Positions 7,626 to 15,746 of a stretch of DNA of 64,000 bases are shown piece after piece. The position numbers and the translations under genes are program-made. The DNA lies in the NCBI GenBank assembly GCA_934373635.1, contig CAKROZ010000007.1:1-64000 (forward strand). The letters run 5' to 3'. The stretch is from an uncultured Eubacteriales bacterium. GTDB lineage: Bacteria > Bacillota > Clostridia > Oscillospirales > CAG-272. The number at the start of each line of letters is the position of its first letter. Positions within the stretch are counted from its first letter, which is position 1. The notes beneath the pieces are model-generated. The model searched no databases, had not been told where the DNA came from, and worked only from the letters and a program-made list of their open reading frames with translations.

Positions 7626-8390
7626 CTATCGTGACGTTGCCGCCGCGATTTCTTCTTCGTATTTAATCATACCACAAGCGATGGCAAAACTCAACCGTTT
7701 CCGATATTCTTTTTCGGAAAGTTTTTTACATTCCTCGGGGTTGGAGAGAAATCCGCACTCGATAAGGACGGCGACATTCTCGGTATGCTCGAGAATATAG
7801 ATATCCTTTCCTTTCATGATCTTCCTGTGATTTTCCGTCTGTACTTCTTCGCACACTTCGGACTGAATACACCTCGCGAGCTTCTCGCTGCCTTCGGCAA
7901 CGGGAGAATAGTAGACCTGAAGCCCGCTGTATTTTGACTGTCCGAAGGTGTTCATATGAATGCTGACAAAAAGAGCGTCCTTGTGTTCTGCCGCAATTTT
8001 ACATCTGTTTTTTAAGTCCGAGATCTTTCGGATGCCCTTGATATTTTCTTCCTCGGTATACAGAAGGCGGTCGTCGGTGCGCGTATAAATGACCGTATAC
8101 CCGAGTTCCGACAGGCGCTCGCCGAGCGCTAAGGTAAGCGCAAGGTTCAGATCCTTTTCCTGTGTACCGTCCACACCGACCGCGCCGCCGTCCTCTCCGC
8201 CGTGTCCCGCGTCGAGGATCACGGTGCGGGAGATCTCCCCTCCCGCGACGGCATCGATATACAAAACGGCATCCGCTCTGTTCCCGATGAAAAGATACAA
8301 TGCGAAAAAGAACGCCGCCGCAAACGCCGTCGTCCGTAACAGCACGACGAGCGGAAAGCATTTTCTCAGATTCAGGGTAAAGATCCGCAT
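7626..8390 (-). CDS. cwlD: N-acetylmuramoyl-L-alanine amidase, CwlD-like (Amidase_3)
   Basis: 254 residues with one N-terminal membrane anchor or signal (about residues 13-33). The zinc-amidase motifs are ILDAGHGGEDGGA, a conserved Glu in GTQEKDLN, SIHMN, and the catalytic region LIECGFLSNPEE. CwlD makes muramic lactam in spore cortex so that germination enzymes recognise it, which fits the sporulation genes elsewhere in the window; a vegetative wall amidase is the alternative. The start at 8390 has GGAGG seven bases ahead. That ribosome site is the base-paired arm of a hairpin at 8398-8438, so translation may be controlled. It lies between a membrane protein gene and radA. Confidence 0.88.
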   Translation of the reverse strand: MRIFTLNLRKCFPLVVLLRTTAFAAAFFFALYLFIGNRADAVLYIDAVAGGEISRTVILDAGHGGEDGGAVGVDGTQEKDLNLALTLALGERLSELGYTVIYTRTDDRLLYTEEENIKGIRKISDLKNRCKIAAEHKDALFVSIHMNTFGQSKYSGLQVYYSPVAEGSEKLARCIQSEVCEEVQTENHRKIMKGKDIYILEHTENVAVLIECGFLSNPEECKKLSEKEYRKRLSFAIACGMIKYEEEIAAATSR

Positions 8391-8397
8391 AAAAAAT

Positions 8398-8438
8398 CCT
8401 CCATAGCCTCGTATGGTCTTCACACGATACTATGGGGG
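8398..8438 (-). promoter_or_regulatory. Hairpin covering the cwlD ribosome binding site
   Basis: On the mRNA, CCCCCATAG pairs with CTATGGAGG (one mismatch) and an inner TCGT pairs with ACGA. The GGAGG at 8398-8402 is wholly inside the stem. There is no T run, so a translational element is more likely than a terminator. Confidence 0.5.
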
Positions 8439-8456
8439 ATCTCTTTGGTTTATGAC

Positions 8457-9050
8457 TTATTTCTCTTTTTTCGTAGGAGGAGAAAAGATACGAAGGTTCT
8501 TCGAGCCGAAGCGATAGCCGATCTCCGCCGCGAGGCACGGAAGTGAGATCAGGACAAGGAACCCGATCGTCTGCAAGAGGTAGTAAAGATCTGCCGACTC
8601 CGCAAGAGAGGCAAACACGCCGCGCAGGATCCCGAGGTAGGAGGCGGCGCCGAAACGTAAGATCAGGTTGGCAAACGCGAAGAGCGTGTCGAACCCGTCG
8701 CCGAGACCGAGCATGTAAAAGCCCTTGCCGATGAGCGAGAGAAGAATGAAAAGAAAATTCGGCAGATTGGCGGCGAGAGAAAGCAAAATGCCCTTATGCC
8801 GTATCTCCGTCATGCGCCCCGCGTCGATGCGGATCCTGTCCTTCGCACCGAGATCCCATGTCGCCGTATAGATCAAGACCATATAAAAGCAGGTGGCAAA
8901 CACCGAAATGACGACCGAAATGATCAAAGAGATGCCGTCGTCCCCTGCCTGCGCGGCGGCAAAATACAGGACAAGCGAAAAGATGGCAATGCCGATCTGA
9001 TTGATAAACAGTCGAACAATGTCATAGGAATTTTCCTTCAAAAACTTCAT
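8457..9050 (-). CDS. Uncharacterised polytopic membrane protein
   Basis: 197 residues with about four or five membrane segments: roughly residues 12-30, 38-60, 88-110, 120-140 and 160-180. The N-end (MKFLKENSYDIVRLFINQIG) and the basic tail suggest a cytoplasmic N-terminus. I do not recognise a family. The start at 9050 is chosen because the next ATG upstream (9095) lies ahead of the -10 box at 9085-9090 and cannot be on the transcript. It is the first gene of a group with the CwlD-like amidase and radA, so a cell-envelope role is possible but not shown. Confidence 0.75.
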   Translation of the reverse strand: MKFLKENSYDIVRLFINQIGIAIFSLVLYFAAAQAGDDGISLIISVVISVFATCFYMVLIYTATWDLGAKDRIRIDAGRMTEIRHKGILLSLAANLPNFLFILLSLIGKGFYMLGLGDGFDTLFAFANLILRFGAASYLGILRGVFASLAESADLYYLLQTIGFLVLISLPCLAAEIGYRFGSKNLRIFSPPTKKEK

Positions 9051-9084
9051 ACGATACCCTTTTTCTTTTTTTGCTCTTGTTTTC

Positions 9085-9112
9085 ATTATAATCACGCGGG
9101 AGAAAAAAACAA
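9085..9112 (-). promoter_or_regulatory. Probable promoter of the membrane protein-cwlD-radA group
   Basis: Minus strand TTGTTT (9107-9112), a 16-base spacer and a perfect TATAAT (9085-9090). Confidence 0.6.
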
Positions 9113-9208
9113 GAGATTCGCGTAAATGTTTACACTTTATCCACTAAAACCGTAAAAAATTTTGTATAATAGAAGATAAGAGAAAAGGAAAGGGAAGGCA
9201 GAGCGACC

Positions 9209-10258
9209 ATGGCGACCTTGACATTCAAAAGCGACGAATTCCGACATTTTCCGCCCATTCTGCGGGAGTATGCCTCGCACGTCGCGGTGATCCGCGGCAA
9301 CAGCGAAAAGACGGTATGCGAATATCTGCTCGATCTGCGCACGTTTTTTCGATATTATATCGTCAAGCGGGACGGGCTTTCTCCCGATGAAAAGGAATTC
9401 GAGAAGATCGACATCTCGGGCATCACCCTTGCGGATGCCGCCGCCGTCACGCCGCAGTACATCATCGATTTTCTCATGTACGCTGGCTTCGAGCGTGAAA
9501 ATACGCCGACGACCCGCATGCGCAAGCTCAGCTCCCTCAAGTCGTTTTATCATTATCTGCACGGCAAGAAGCATCTGATCGAAAAAAATCCGACCGCCGA
9601 CATCGAGGGGCCGAAACCGAAGAAAGCACTCCCGAAATATCTGACCTATTCCGAGGCGGTCACGCTCCTCGAGACGGTCCGCTCTGACACCGAATCGAAG
9701 ACCTGTGTGCGGGATTATGCGATTATTACCCTGTTTCTGAATACGGGAATGCGACTCTCCGAGCTTGTCGGGCTGACACTCGACAGCTTCGATTCGGACA
9801 TTACCGTCGTGAAGGTGCTCGGAAAAGGCAATAAGGAGCGCATGGTCTACCTGAACGACGCGGCGCGACGCGCCATCCGCGAATACCTGCGTGTAAGGCT
9901 CGACCCGAAGCACGTGCGTACGAGCGACAATGCGCTCTTTTTAAGCGGCAGAGAGCAACGGATCTCGGTCAAGACCGTGCAATGGATCGTCTATAAATAC
10001 CTCGATCTCGCCGGGCTCAGCAACCGCGGGCTCTCCGTCCATAAGTTGCGCCATACCGCCGCCACGCTGATGTACCAATCGGGAAAGGTGGATATCCGCG
10101 TCCTGAAAGAAATCCTCGGGCACGAACAGCTCAATACCACACAGATCTATACCCATGTCGTCAACCGGAACATGGAAGAGGCGATGGAGCAAAATCCCCT
10201 CGCCGATCTGAAGCTGTCCCGCCCCGCACTTCACAGAAAAGGAGATGATGACGATTGA
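9209..10258 (+). CDS. Tyrosine recombinase, XerC/XerD type
   Basis: 349 residues. The N-terminal half is the SAM-like core-binding domain. The catalytic residues of the tyrosine recombinase family can be read in order: Arg in NTGMRLSELVGL, Lys in GKGNKERMV, His and Arg in HKLRHTAAT, His in LGHEQLNTTQ, and the nucleophile Tyr in QIYTHV. It is somewhat longer than the 295-305 residues usual for XerC or XerD. No attachment sites or phage genes flank it, so chromosome-dimer resolution is more likely than mobile-element integration. A TATAAT box at 9165-9170 probably belongs to its promoter, with a poor -35. Its stop overlaps the XRE gene start (TTGA), coupling the two. Confidence 0.88.
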   Translation: MATLTFKSDEFRHFPPILREYASHVAVIRGNSEKTVCEYLLDLRTFFRYYIVKRDGLSPDEKEFEKIDISGITLADAAAVTPQYIIDFLMYAGFERENTPTTRMRKLSSLKSFYHYLHGKKHLIEKNPTADIEGPKPKKALPKYLTYSEAVTLLETVRSDTESKTCVRDYAIITLFLNTGMRLSELVGLTLDSFDSDITVVKVLGKGNKERMVYLNDAARRAIREYLRVRLDPKHVRTSDNALFLSGREQRISVKTVQWIVYKYLDLAGLSNRGLSVHKLRHTAATLMYQSGKVDIRVLKEILGHEQLNTTQIYTHVVNRNMEEAMEQNPLADLKLSRPALHRKGDDDD

Positions 10259-11097
10259 CGCTCGGAGAAAAGATCAAAAAGGCGCGAAGCGACCGCCGCA
10301 TGACGCAAGCCGAGGTCGCGGGAGATGCCGTGACGCGGAACATGCTGAGCCTGATCGAGAGCGGCGCGGCTTCCCCGTCCTTTGAGACGCTGACCGCGAT
10401 CGCGAAGAAGCTCGAGCTTCCGCTCGCTTACTTTCTCTCGGAGGGTGACGACCCGTTCGTCTACCTGAAGGAAGAACGGATGCCCGCCGTGCGGCGGGCG
10501 TTCGCCGCGGGGCGGTATGAAGAATGCATCCGCACACTCACAAAGCTCGGGGGCGAGGACGACGAGACGGCATACCTTCTCGCCTTTTCGTATTTCGAGC
10601 GCGGCAGGCGTCATACCCGCATGGGAAACCTGACTTCCGCACTCACCGATTTTGATTCTGCCAAACAATATCTGGTGAAAACATCCTATGACACCGTAAA
10701 GATCCGAGCATTGCTCCCCTTGTATACCGCCGTGGCACACAACATCACCACTCCTCTCCTCGAATTCGAGGCGGAGAGCTACGAAGCACCGCTCCGCGCG
10801 GGCTGCGAGAGTGATTTCTTTCATTATGTCACGCTCGACGCCTCGTGGTTTTTTACCGATCCCGTCTATCGCGAGCACATGGAAGCAAAGCGGCTCATCA
10901 AGCTGAAAAAATACGCCGAAGCGATTCCCCACCTGCTCACACTCGAGGAAAACAAGTCCCGCGAAACGTATCAGGTCTTCGTGATGCTCGGCGTGTATAC
11001 CGACCTCCAGCTTTGCTATCAGGAGCTCTGCGACTTCGAAAAGGCATATCGCTATTCCTCAAAGCGGCTTTCCCTTCTCGAAAGCTGTCATTCTTAA
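10255..11097 (+). CDS. XRE-family regulator with a TPR-like C-terminal region
   Basis: 280 residues beginning at TTG, which overlaps the recombinase TGA; GGAG lies ten bases ahead, and no ATG or GTG is available in frame. Residues 3-60 form a Cro/C1 helix-turn-helix (GEKIKKARSDRRMTQAEVAG, then SLIESGAASPS). The remainder is helical with repeated hydrophobic/aromatic patterns and pairs such as RYEECIRTLTKL and KYAEAIPHLLTLEENK, as in TPR-containing regulators that may respond to peptides. Its target is unknown. Coupling to a Xer recombinase gene is notable. A strong terminator at 11118-11160 ends the pair. Confidence 0.85.
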   Translation: MTLGEKIKKARSDRRMTQAEVAGDAVTRNMLSLIESGAASPSFETLTAIAKKLELPLAYFLSEGDDPFVYLKEERMPAVRRAFAAGRYEECIRTLTKLGGEDDETAYLLAFSYFERGRRHTRMGNLTSALTDFDSAKQYLVKTSYDTVKIRALLPLYTAVAHNITTPLLEFEAESYEAPLRAGCESDFFHYVTLDASWFFTDPVYREHMEAKRLIKLKKYAEAIPHLLTLEENKSRETYQVFVMLGVYTDLQLCYQELCDFEKAYRYSSKRLSLLESCHS

Positions 11098-11117
11098 ATT
11101 GCTTTTATATAAAATAT

Positions 11118-11160
11118 AAAAGACCTCCCGTCGGCGAATTTTCGCGGCGGGAGGTCTTTT
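11118..11160. terminator. Bidirectional terminator
   Basis: AAAGACCTCCCG pairs with CGGGAGGTCTTT around a GC-rich loop; A and T runs on both sides let it serve the XRE gene and the convergent gene ending at 11173. Confidence 0.88.
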
Positions 11161-11172
11161 CTCTGCTCCGAT

Positions 11173-11736
11173 TTATTTTTCGGTGAGTCCCACGGTGTCG
11201 AGCGCCGTGCGGATGTAAGACACGAATTCGGGAGTCAACGCTCTTCCTCGAAGAGCCTCTACAGTCATGGGATGCAGGGTCACATACGGCAATGCCTCCG
11301 AGGCGATGGCACCGATATTTTCCCCGTCCTGTCGGCTGGCGGCGAAAAGCTCGAGCACGTCGGCATAATCCTCCCGCGCCACGAGAGCCAAAAAGGCATC
11401 GTCCTTTGCGATATGCGCGACATCGGTCTCGGTGTAGGTGCGGGTGGACTTGAACATGACATATCCGCCGATGTCCTCAAAACTCAGAACCCGATTCAAA
11501 AGCTCGAGCGTGGAAAGATCGGCAAACGCCGCCGTATCGGTCTTCTCCGTCTTATCGGAAGAGCTGACGGCGGTCAGCGTGTCGAGGCGTGTATACCGGA
11601 GCCCGCCCTCGGGCAGAACGGCGTCTATCGTGTCGATCCCCGCATTTGCCGTTACGATGCCGATGGCGAGCAGCGCGGCGGCGATCAGAAGCACGGAGAG
11701 CGTGACAAAAAATGTACGACATTTAGATGCTTTCAT
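11173..11736 (-). CDS. Uncharacterised membrane-anchored extracytoplasmic protein
   Basis: 187 residues. Residues 7-32 (FFVTLSVLLIAAALLAIGIV) form a signal anchor or signal peptide after a basic start; a cleavage site after ANA is possible. The remaining 155 residues are soluble, acidic, and lack cysteines and any motif that I recognise. GGAGG lies ten bases ahead of the ATG. It is a monocistronic unit with its own promoter and terminator and shares no operon with its neighbours. It is a real gene on coding signals (promoter, ribosome site, signal sequence), but its function is unknown. Confidence 0.75.
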   Translation of the reverse strand: MKASKCRTFFVTLSVLLIAAALLAIGIVTANAGIDTIDAVLPEGGLRYTRLDTLTAVSSSDKTEKTDTAAFADLSTLELLNRVLSFEDIGGYVMFKSTRTYTETDVAHIAKDDAFLALVAREDYADVLELFAASRQDGENIGAIASEALPYVTLHPMTVEALRGRALTPEFVSYIRTALDTVGLTEK

Positions 11737-11783
11737 ACAGACAATACCTCCTATCCTTGCATTGGTATTTCGATTTTGAAACG

Positions 11784-11812
11784 ATTATACCACAAACGAC
11801 AAAAATACACAA
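11784..11812 (-). promoter_or_regulatory. Promoter of the gene at 11173-11736
   Basis: Minus strand TTGTGT (11807-11812), a 17-base spacer, TATAAT (11784-11789). Confidence 0.75.
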
Positions 11813-11955
11813 GAGTTTTTTCGATAATTTTACAATTCCGAATATGTTTTTTTGCACTTTCCGCGAAAATCGGAAGGAGGAAAAGGAATTTTTTCCGCTT
11901 TGTGAAAGACCGGGGAAAAATTGACACAGTTTGTCAAAAATATGACGAAATCCCC

Positions 11956-11984
11956 TTGACATCTCTTGATTTTGGTGTTATAGT
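11956..11984 (+). promoter_or_regulatory. Promoter of the sodium-pumping decarboxylase operon
   Basis: TTGACA (11956-11961), a 17-base spacer, TATAGT (11979-11984). Another TTGACA at 11921-11926 has no partner. The leader runs about 90 bases to the first gene. Confidence 0.8.
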
Positions 11985-12083
11985 ATATGTGGTGAAAGTT
12001 GGATTATTTACGGCTTTTGCCGAAAAAACTACTATTTTCAGGAAGGAGAGATTTGTTGATTCTTCAGCAAATCGGCATTCGTT

Positions 12084-13487
12084 TTGGAAAATCTTACAAA
12101 AACGGAAGTCTGTGCCCTCCCCACTGCCGCCGAGCTTCGCACGGCGCTCGGTGAGAGTGAGAATTCGGCGATCCGCACCCGTCTTGCCATGCTCTTCGAC
12201 GACTCGACCTTTGTCGAGACCGCCGCGTATACCAAGCGTGCGTTTTCCGAGTTCCTCGCCACGGACAAAGCAAATGAATTCGAGGGGGTCATCACGGGCT
12301 ACGGCGCGATCGACGGAAAACTCGTCTATGCGTTCGCGGAGGATGTCAGCCGTTCTGGCGCCGTCATCGACGAGCGTCATGCGAAAAAGATCACCGACCT
12401 CTACGACCTCGCGCTTCGCAACGGCGCACCTGTGATCGGTATCTTCGATTCGAACGGAACCGACATTTTTATGGGAACCTCCGCGCTCGCGGCTTACGGA
12501 AAGATCCTCAAGAAGGTCGCCGCCGCCTCCGGTGTGATCCCGCAGATCGCCGTGATCTCCGGTAAGTGCATCGGCACCGCGGCATCCGCCGCCGCTCTCT
12601 TTGATTTTGTGATCAAGGAAAAGAATGCGGAATATTACGTTTCTTCCCCTGCCCTTGTCGGTGTCAAGGACGCGCAGAGCGACACCGTTTCCTTCTCGGG
12701 TGATACGGCGGAATGCTTTGCCTTCGCCCGTTCGCTCATCTCCTTCCTTCCCGAAAACGCAGGCGTCGGCGCAGATGTCGGAGAGTGCTCCGACAATCTG
12801 AACCGCATGGTCGGCGACCTCGACTTTGCGGGTGACGGTCTCTCCGCGATCTCGACCGTTGCGGACAACGCCGTATATTATGAGATCGGAAAAGAATACG
12901 CTCCCGTCCTCTCCTGCGCATTTTCCACCGTCGGTGGCGTAAAGTGCGGTATCATCGCCACTTCCTTTGCGAAGGAGGAAGGTCGCATTACCGCCGAGGC
13001 GGCGAAGAAGGCAGCGAGGTTCATCAACTTCTGCGACGCCTTCGGGATTCCGCTTGTCACGCTCGTCGATTCTCTCGGACTTTCGGTCACGGCGGACAAC
13101 GAGCCTGCTTACGCGGACGCGCTCGCTTCCCTTGCCTTTGCCTATGCTTCTTCCGAGAACGCAAAAGTGACGGTGATCCTCGGTCACGCCATCGGCGCGG
13201 CGTTCGTCCTTCTCGGCTCGAAGGCTCTCGGTGCCGATCTCGTCTATGCGACCGACACGTCGGAGATCGGTGCGCTCGTCGCGGACAGCGGCGTCGCCTT
13301 CGCGTGGGATAAGTACATCACGCTCGAGACGAAGCGTGAAGAGCTTGTCAACCGCTGGAAAGAGAGCGTTTCCTCCCCCGTTCACGCGGCGTGCAGCGGC
13401 GAGATCGACGACATCATCGGTGTCAACGAGCTTCGCGCACGCATTTGCTCGGCGCTTCTGATGCTTGCCGGCAAAGCCCGCTTCTGA
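12084..13487 (+). CDS. Divergent biotin-dependent acyl-CoA carboxyltransferase (MmdA/AccD-like)
   Basis: 467 residues with the double crotonase-like carboxyltransferase fold of methylmalonyl-CoA and glutaconyl-CoA decarboxylase alpha subunits. The N-half has FVETAAYTKR, FEGVITGYGAIDGKLVYAFA and SGKCIGTAASAAALFDFVI; the C-half has VILGHAIGAAFVLLGSKALGADLVYA and TSEIGALV. The glycine pairs that build the oxyanion holes in classical members (GPxxGGA and AYGGA) read CIGTA and AIGAA here. It is also shorter than the usual 510 or so. The only in-frame start is TTG at 12084, and the good ribosome site AAGGAGAG lies 33 bases ahead, so the start is uncertain. First gene of the decarboxylase operon. 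Substrate unknown. Confidence 0.82.
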   Translation: MENLTKTEVCALPTAAELRTALGESENSAIRTRLAMLFDDSTFVETAAYTKRAFSEFLATDKANEFEGVITGYGAIDGKLVYAFAEDVSRSGAVIDERHAKKITDLYDLALRNGAPVIGIFDSNGTDIFMGTSALAAYGKILKKVAAASGVIPQIAVISGKCIGTAASAAALFDFVIKEKNAEYYVSSPALVGVKDAQSDTVSFSGDTAECFAFARSLISFLPENAGVGADVGECSDNLNRMVGDLDFAGDGLSAISTVADNAVYYEIGKEYAPVLSCAFSTVGGVKCGIIATSFAKEEGRITAEAAKKAARFINFCDAFGIPLVTLVDSLGLSVTADNEPAYADALASLAFAYASSENAKVTVILGHAIGAAFVLLGSKALGADLVYATDTSEIGALVADSGVAFAWDKYITLETKREELVNRWKESVSSPVHAACSGEIDDIIGVNELRARICSALLMLAGKARF

Positions 13488-13502
13488 TTTCGGAGGCATA
13501 TC

Positions 13503-13859
13503 ATGAATTTTCTGCTCAATATCACATCCGATGATTACGGAACGAAACACCTGCTTTCGGAGGTCGGTTTTCTCGACACACTCACCTTCGGACTCCAGAT
13601 GCTTCTCATCGGTATGGTCGCGGTGTTTGCGGTACTCACGCTTCTCTGGTTCTGCCTGTACCTGTTCCGCATCCTCTTCCACGATCTGCCCGCAAAGAAA
13701 GCAAAAGAGGCTCCCGTAGAGGAAGTCGAGCCCGCTCCCGTCGCAGTTCCCGCGACCGACGATGACGAGATCGTCGCCGTGATTGCCGCAGCCATTGCCG
13801 CCGCGGAAAGTGAAAATGCGGGACTTAAGTTCAGAGTCGTTTCTTTCAGAAGAAAATAA
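13503..13859 (+). CDS. Oxaloacetate decarboxylase gamma-chain family protein (OadG)
   Basis: 118 residues. One membrane segment at about residues 33-56 (LLIGMVAVFAVLTLLWFCLY) is followed by a charged, Pro/Ala-rich, acidic linker with EAPVEEVEPAPVAVPA. This is the layout of OadG and of the delta subunit of methylmalonyl-CoA decarboxylase, which anchors the carboxyltransferase to the membrane beta subunit and helps assembly. It lies 15 bases after the carboxyltransferase gene, with GGAGG ahead of the ATG. Size is typical or slightly long; the extra N-terminal 30 residues precede the membrane helix. Confidence 0.85.
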   Translation: MNFLLNITSDDYGTKHLLSEVGFLDTLTFGLQMLLIGMVAVFAVLTLLWFCLYLFRILFHDLPAKKAKEAPVEEVEPAPVAVPATDDDEIVAVIAAAIAAAESENAGLKFRVVSFRRK

Positions 13860-13902
13860 TCGGTGCCGCAGCCCGAAAATGCGGAGAAAAGGAATTACGA
13901 AC

Positions 13903-14292
13903 ATGAAAAAGTACAACATTACCGTAAACGGCAATTCTTACGAAGTTATGGTGGAAGAGGTTTCCGCCGAAGGCGCGGCTCCCGTCGCCGCACCCGCTCC
14001 CGTAGCGGCTCCCAAAGTCGCCGCTCCCGCACCGAAGGCGGCTCCCGTCGCTCCGAAGGCTGCATCGGGCGCACAGGGTGCCGTGAAAGTCACCTCCCCC
14101 ATGCCCGGCACGATCCTCGAGGTCAAGGTGTCCGTCGGTCAGGCGGTCAAGAAGGGGGACGTCGTTTGCGTCCTTGAAGCCATGAAGATGGAAAACGAGA
14201 TCCCCGCTCCCGAAGACGGAACGGTCGCTTCCGTCAATATTCAGAAAGGTGCTTCCGTGAACGCCGGCGATCTGCTTGTTTCGCTCAACTGA
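13903..14292 (+). CDS. Biotin carboxyl carrier subunit of the decarboxylase
   Basis: 129 residues. A short N-domain (MKKYNITVNGNSYEVMVEE) leads into a long Ala/Pro-rich flexible linker (residues 22-58) and a biotinyl domain at 60-129. The biotinylation motif EAMKMEN is intact. The carrier shuttles CO2 from the carboxyltransferase to the membrane beta subunit. I start at 13903 because AAGGA precedes that ATG; an open frame further upstream overlaps the gamma gene. The operon has one carrier and two carboxyltransferase genes, so this protein probably serves both. The Pro/Ala linker is typical of MmdC and GcdC. Confidence 0.93.
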   Translation: MKKYNITVNGNSYEVMVEEVSAEGAAPVAAPAPVAAPKVAAPAPKAAPVAPKAASGAQGAVKVTSPMPGTILEVKVSVGQAVKKGDVVCVLEAMKMENEIPAPEDGTVASVNIQKGASVNAGDLLVSLN

Positions 14293-14314
14293 CGGGAAGG
14301 TCGGGTAACGAAAC

Positions 14315-15721
14315 ATGGATGCTATTCTTACGTTCCTCGGCAAGACGGGCATCGCATCTCTCTTTTCCCAACCCAACTGGTGGCAGTATCTCGTCATGTA
14401 TGCGATCATCGGGACGCTGTTCTACCTCGCGGTGGTAAAGAAATTTGAACCCCTCTTGCTCTTACCGATCGCCTTCGGTATGCTCCTCGCGAACCTGCCT
14501 GCGGCGAACCTCATGCACATGGATTTCTTCTTTGACGACTACTATCTGTCGACAACGAACGGAACCCTTGCCGCCGCCGTCAACGAATTTCTCTCGCACA
14601 TCGACCCGAGCCTTTACACGGTCGCCGAAAACGGCGTCGTTTCCTTCGGTCAGGTGGTCGACGGCTCGAGAACGGCGCTCAGTGCCGATGTGATCGCCTC
14701 CTTGAAGGAGATCTTCTCGACGACCGAGCTTGCGAACTCCGTCACCTTTGACGGCGCGCTCCACGTCAAGATGTCCACCATCATCAAGGAGGTGGTCAAC
14801 AACGGCGGTCTCGTCGACATTCTGTATCTCGGCGTAAAGCTCGGTATCTACCCCTCCCTGATCTTCCTCGGCGTGGGTGCGATGACCGACTTCTCTCCCC
14901 TGATCTCCAACCCGAAATCCCTTCTCATGGGTGCGGGCGCTCAGTTCGGCGTATTTGCCGCGTTCTTCTTCGCTCTGTTCCTCGGATTCTCTCCGATGGA
15001 GGCGGGCGCTATCGGCATCATCGGCGGTGCGGACGGTCCTACGGCAATTCTCGTGACCAAGGAGCTCGCCCCTCACCTGCTCGGCGCGATCGCGATTGCC
15101 GCGTATTCCTACATGGCGCTGATCCCCATCATTCAGCCCCCCTTCATGAAGCTCCTCACCACGGAACGCGAGCGGAAGATCCACATGTCGAACCTCCGTC
15201 CCGTTTCGAAGACGGAAAAGGTTATTTTCCCCATCGTCGTTACGCTTCTTGTCGTGCTGATCGTTCCCGATGCGGCACCCCTCGTCGGCTTCTTGATGCT
15301 CGGTAACCTCTTCAACGTGACGGGCGTCACCGACCGTCTTTCGAAGACGGCTCAGAACGAGCTTTGCAACATCGTCACCATCTTCCTCGGCGTTTCCGTC
15401 GGTGCGACCGCGAACGCCGCGAATTTCCTGAAGCTCGAAACCATTTACATCATCGGTCTCGGTCTTGCCGCCTTCTGCATTTCGACCATCGGCGGACTTC
15501 TGACCGGTAAGATCATGTGCAAGCTCACGGGAGGAAAGATCAACCCCCTGATCGGCTCTGCGGGTGTTTCCGCCGTTCCGATGGCGGCACGTGTATCGCA
15601 GGATGTCGGACGGAAGGAAGACCCCTCCAATTTCCTTCTGATGCACGCCATGGGACCGAACGTCGCGGGCGTTATCGGCTCTGCCGTTGCCGCGGGCGTG
15701 TTCCTCAGCTTCTTCCATTGA
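14315..15721 (+). CDS. Sodium-translocating decarboxylase beta subunit
   Basis: 468 residues, an integral membrane protein with many hydrophobic spans. It takes carboxybiotin, releases CO2 and exports Na+. The signature GIIGGADGPTAILVTKEL carries the aspartate that is essential in OadB, and a second re-entrant motif SAGVSAVPMAARVSQDVG follows near residue 410. It is longer than the roughly 375-430 residues of OadB because of an insert at about 60-150 (between the first helices), predicted to be extracytoplasmic and rich in Ser, Thr and Val. It lies 22 bases after the biotin carrier. I cannot tell from the sequence whether it is paired with oxaloacetate, methylmalonyl-CoA or glutaconyl-CoA chemistry. 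Confidence 0.93.
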   Translation: MDAILTFLGKTGIASLFSQPNWWQYLVMYAIIGTLFYLAVVKKFEPLLLLPIAFGMLLANLPAANLMHMDFFFDDYYLSTTNGTLAAAVNEFLSHIDPSLYTVAENGVVSFGQVVDGSRTALSADVIASLKEIFSTTELANSVTFDGALHVKMSTIIKEVVNNGGLVDILYLGVKLGIYPSLIFLGVGAMTDFSPLISNPKSLLMGAGAQFGVFAAFFFALFLGFSPMEAGAIGIIGGADGPTAILVTKELAPHLLGAIAIAAYSYMALIPIIQPPFMKLLTTERERKIHMSNLRPVSKTEKVIFPIVVTLLVVLIVPDAAPLVGFLMLGNLFNVTGVTDRLSKTAQNELCNIVTIFLGVSVGATANAANFLKLETIYIIGLGLAAFCISTIGGLLTGKIMCKLTGGKINPLIGSAGVSAVPMAARVSQDVGRKEDPSNFLLMHAMGPNVAGVIGSAVAAGVFLSFFH

Positions 15722-15746
15722 TTTATAATTTAGGAAAGGAAAAACC

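Noticed and set aside
9209..10258. The tyrosine recombinase considered as a prophage or ICE integrase
   Set aside because: No attachment repeats, no phage or conjugation genes on either side, and ordinary composition.
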